From Actinomycetes bacterium (GTDB lineage Bacteria > Actinomycetota > Aquicultoria > SURF-47 > JAUUWJ01): 6,245 nt of DNA. Both the position numbers and the translations under genes were made by a program. The stretch lies in assembly GCA_030589175.1 (NCBI GenBank), contig JAUUWJ010000042.1:1-6245 (forward strand), in the 5' to 3' direction. Below, piece after piece: positions 5,692 to 6,245 of this stretch. How positions within the stretch are numbered: the stretch's first letter is position 1; each line of letters opens with the position of its first letter. The notes under the pieces were generated by a model, which worked only from the letters and a program-made list of their open reading frames with translations, had not been told where the DNA came from and ran no database searches.

Positions 5692-6063
5692 ATGAAGAAA
5701 AAGATTTTGGTTGTTGACGATGAGAAAACTATCGTTGAACTAGTCCGGATCAGGCTTGAAAAAAATGGCTATAAAGTCCAAACTGCTTTGAGCGGCAAAG
5801 AAGCTTTAAACGTTGCTCAAAAAGAAAAACCGGATTTAGTAATTCTCGACATTATGATGCCGGAAATGGACGGTTACGAAGTTCTAAAAAAACTAAGAGG
5901 GGATCTTAAGCTCGATATGCCTGTAATGTTATTGACAGCTAAAGTGGCTGACAATGATGTTTGGGAAGGTTGGCAGTCGGGTGTAGACTATTATGTAACC
6001 AAACCTTTTACGGCTCATACTTTGCTAAGAGGCGTTCAGCTTTGTTTAAAACAAGCGAGCTAA
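5692..6063 (+). CDS. Single-domain response regulator (receiver only)
   Basis: A 123-residue CheY-like receiver. It begins MKKKILVVDDEKTIVELV, with the metal-binding acidic pair D9 and D10 (and E11). The phosphorylation site is D53 in VILDIMMPEMDGYEVL. The switch residues are T82 (LLTAK) and Y101, and the conserved lysine is K104 in TKPF. All functional residues are present. The protein ends after the last receiver helix with no DNA-binding or enzymatic domain. It therefore acts by protein contact or as a phosphate relay. The gene follows the kinase by 10 bases, so the two are very likely cognate. Acceptance of phosphate from H576 is inferred. The upstream ATG at 5689 would add one Met. No clear intrinsic terminator follows. 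Confidence 0.92.
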   Translation: MKKKILVVDDEKTIVELVRIRLEKNGYKVQTALSGKEALNVAQKEKPDLVILDIMMPEMDGYEVLKKLRGDLKLDMPVMLLTAKVADNDVWEGWQSGVDYYVTKPFTAHTLLRGVQLCLKQAS

Positions 6064-6096
6064 CAAGGAAACCATCTGATTTGAGAAACAATATAT

Positions 6097-6245
6097 CTAG
6101 TTTTGTAAAACCGTGGTATACCCGTCTACCTCTTTTAACCTTATCAAGTATTCCATACTATCCTTTATTTCATCTATATGAGTGATAATAAATAATTGTT
6201 TAAAATGCTCATAAGTCAATATTCATTTTTTATCAAAATATACTA
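6097..6245 (-). pseudogene. Remnant of a Rad50/SbcC/SMC-type ATPase C-terminus
   Basis: On the minus strand a 41-codon frame runs from 6222 to a TAG at 6099-6097. It reads ILTYEHFKQLFIITHIDEIK, then DSMEYLIRLKEVDGYTTVLQ and N. The hydrophobic strand followed by T-H (QLFIITHIDEIKDSM) matches the H-loop region of Rad50/SbcC-like ABC ATPases, and the following 20 or so residues look like their usual last strands, ending at the expected place. In the same frame, upstream of a TGA (6225-6223), the sequence reads VYFDKK, which may be a worn D-loop. The D-to-His distance (18 residues) is shorter than I expect for this family (about 27), which suggests a deletion as well as the stop. The gene continues past the window edge, so the call of decay is provisional. 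It converges on the response regulator. Confidence 0.5.

Noticed and set aside
6100..6122. Terminator after the response regulator (GTTTT/AAAAC and GGTATACC palindromes)
   Set aside because: Both are very short, with loops too small or absent, and no T-tract follows on the plus strand.
5961..6185. Plus-strand 74-codon frame running past the end of the response regulator
   Set aside because: It overlaps the receiver in another frame, has no ribosome binding site, and its last part is the complement of the ATPase remnant.
6223..6225. TGA read as glycine (alternative code 25, as in Gracilibacteria and Absconditabacteria), which would keep the ATPase remnant open
   Set aside because: None of the six complete genes stops at TGA, which fits recoding, but none contains an in-frame TGA either, including the 796-codon kinase with its many glycines. 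Recoded genomes use TGA often inside genes. The absence of TGA stops is a small sample.

Overview
The window is AT-rich and reads as bacterial: Shine-Dalgarno sites (AAGGAG, AAGGAGG), GTG and TTG starts, tight operons and two-component signalling. All six complete genes stop at TAA or TAG. A translin-family protein is next to a DUF1844 protein, the tRNA does not encode CCA, and the sensor proteins combine membrane segments, GAF domains and coiled coils. Together these would suit an uncultivated, reduced lineage such as Patescibacteria (CPR). That placement is an inference with modest confidence.

Layout: (1) 1-58 is the 3' part of a tRNA-Arg(CCG). (2) 60-151 holds two facing clusters of short repeats with a 7-base period, which probably act as the 3' end of the next gene. 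(3) 152-1036, minus strand, encodes a membrane-anchored helical protein of unknown function. (4) 1037-1150 is a divergent promoter region, with a good minus-strand promoter whose -10 box lies between the arms of an inverted repeat. (5) 1151-2097, plus strand, is a two-gene operon: a DUF1844 protein and a TRAX-like translin-family protein that overlap by one base. (6) 2098-2242 is a leader region. (7) 2243-6063, plus strand, is a signalling operon: a membrane GAF protein without a kinase, a 796-residue membrane GAF histidine kinase, and a single-domain response regulator. (8) 6097-6245, minus strand, is a short, broken remnant that resembles the C-terminus of a Rad50/SbcC/SMC-type ATPase.

How the genes work together: the kinase (H576) very probably phosphorylates the receiver (D53), whose gene begins within 11 bases of the kinase stop. 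The kinase-less GAF protein has the same membrane-coil-GAF-coil plan and probably works as an accessory sensor or heteromeric partner. The receiver has no DNA-binding domain, so output would run through protein contacts or a further phosphotransfer partner outside the window. The DUF1844/translin pair is a separate unit, probably linked to RNA metabolism.

No mobile element, CRISPR array or integrase is present. The most interesting points are the TRAX-like protein, the split sensor/kinase operon, the unclear start of the kinase, the 7-base repeat structure and the unannotated ATPase remnant at the right edge.
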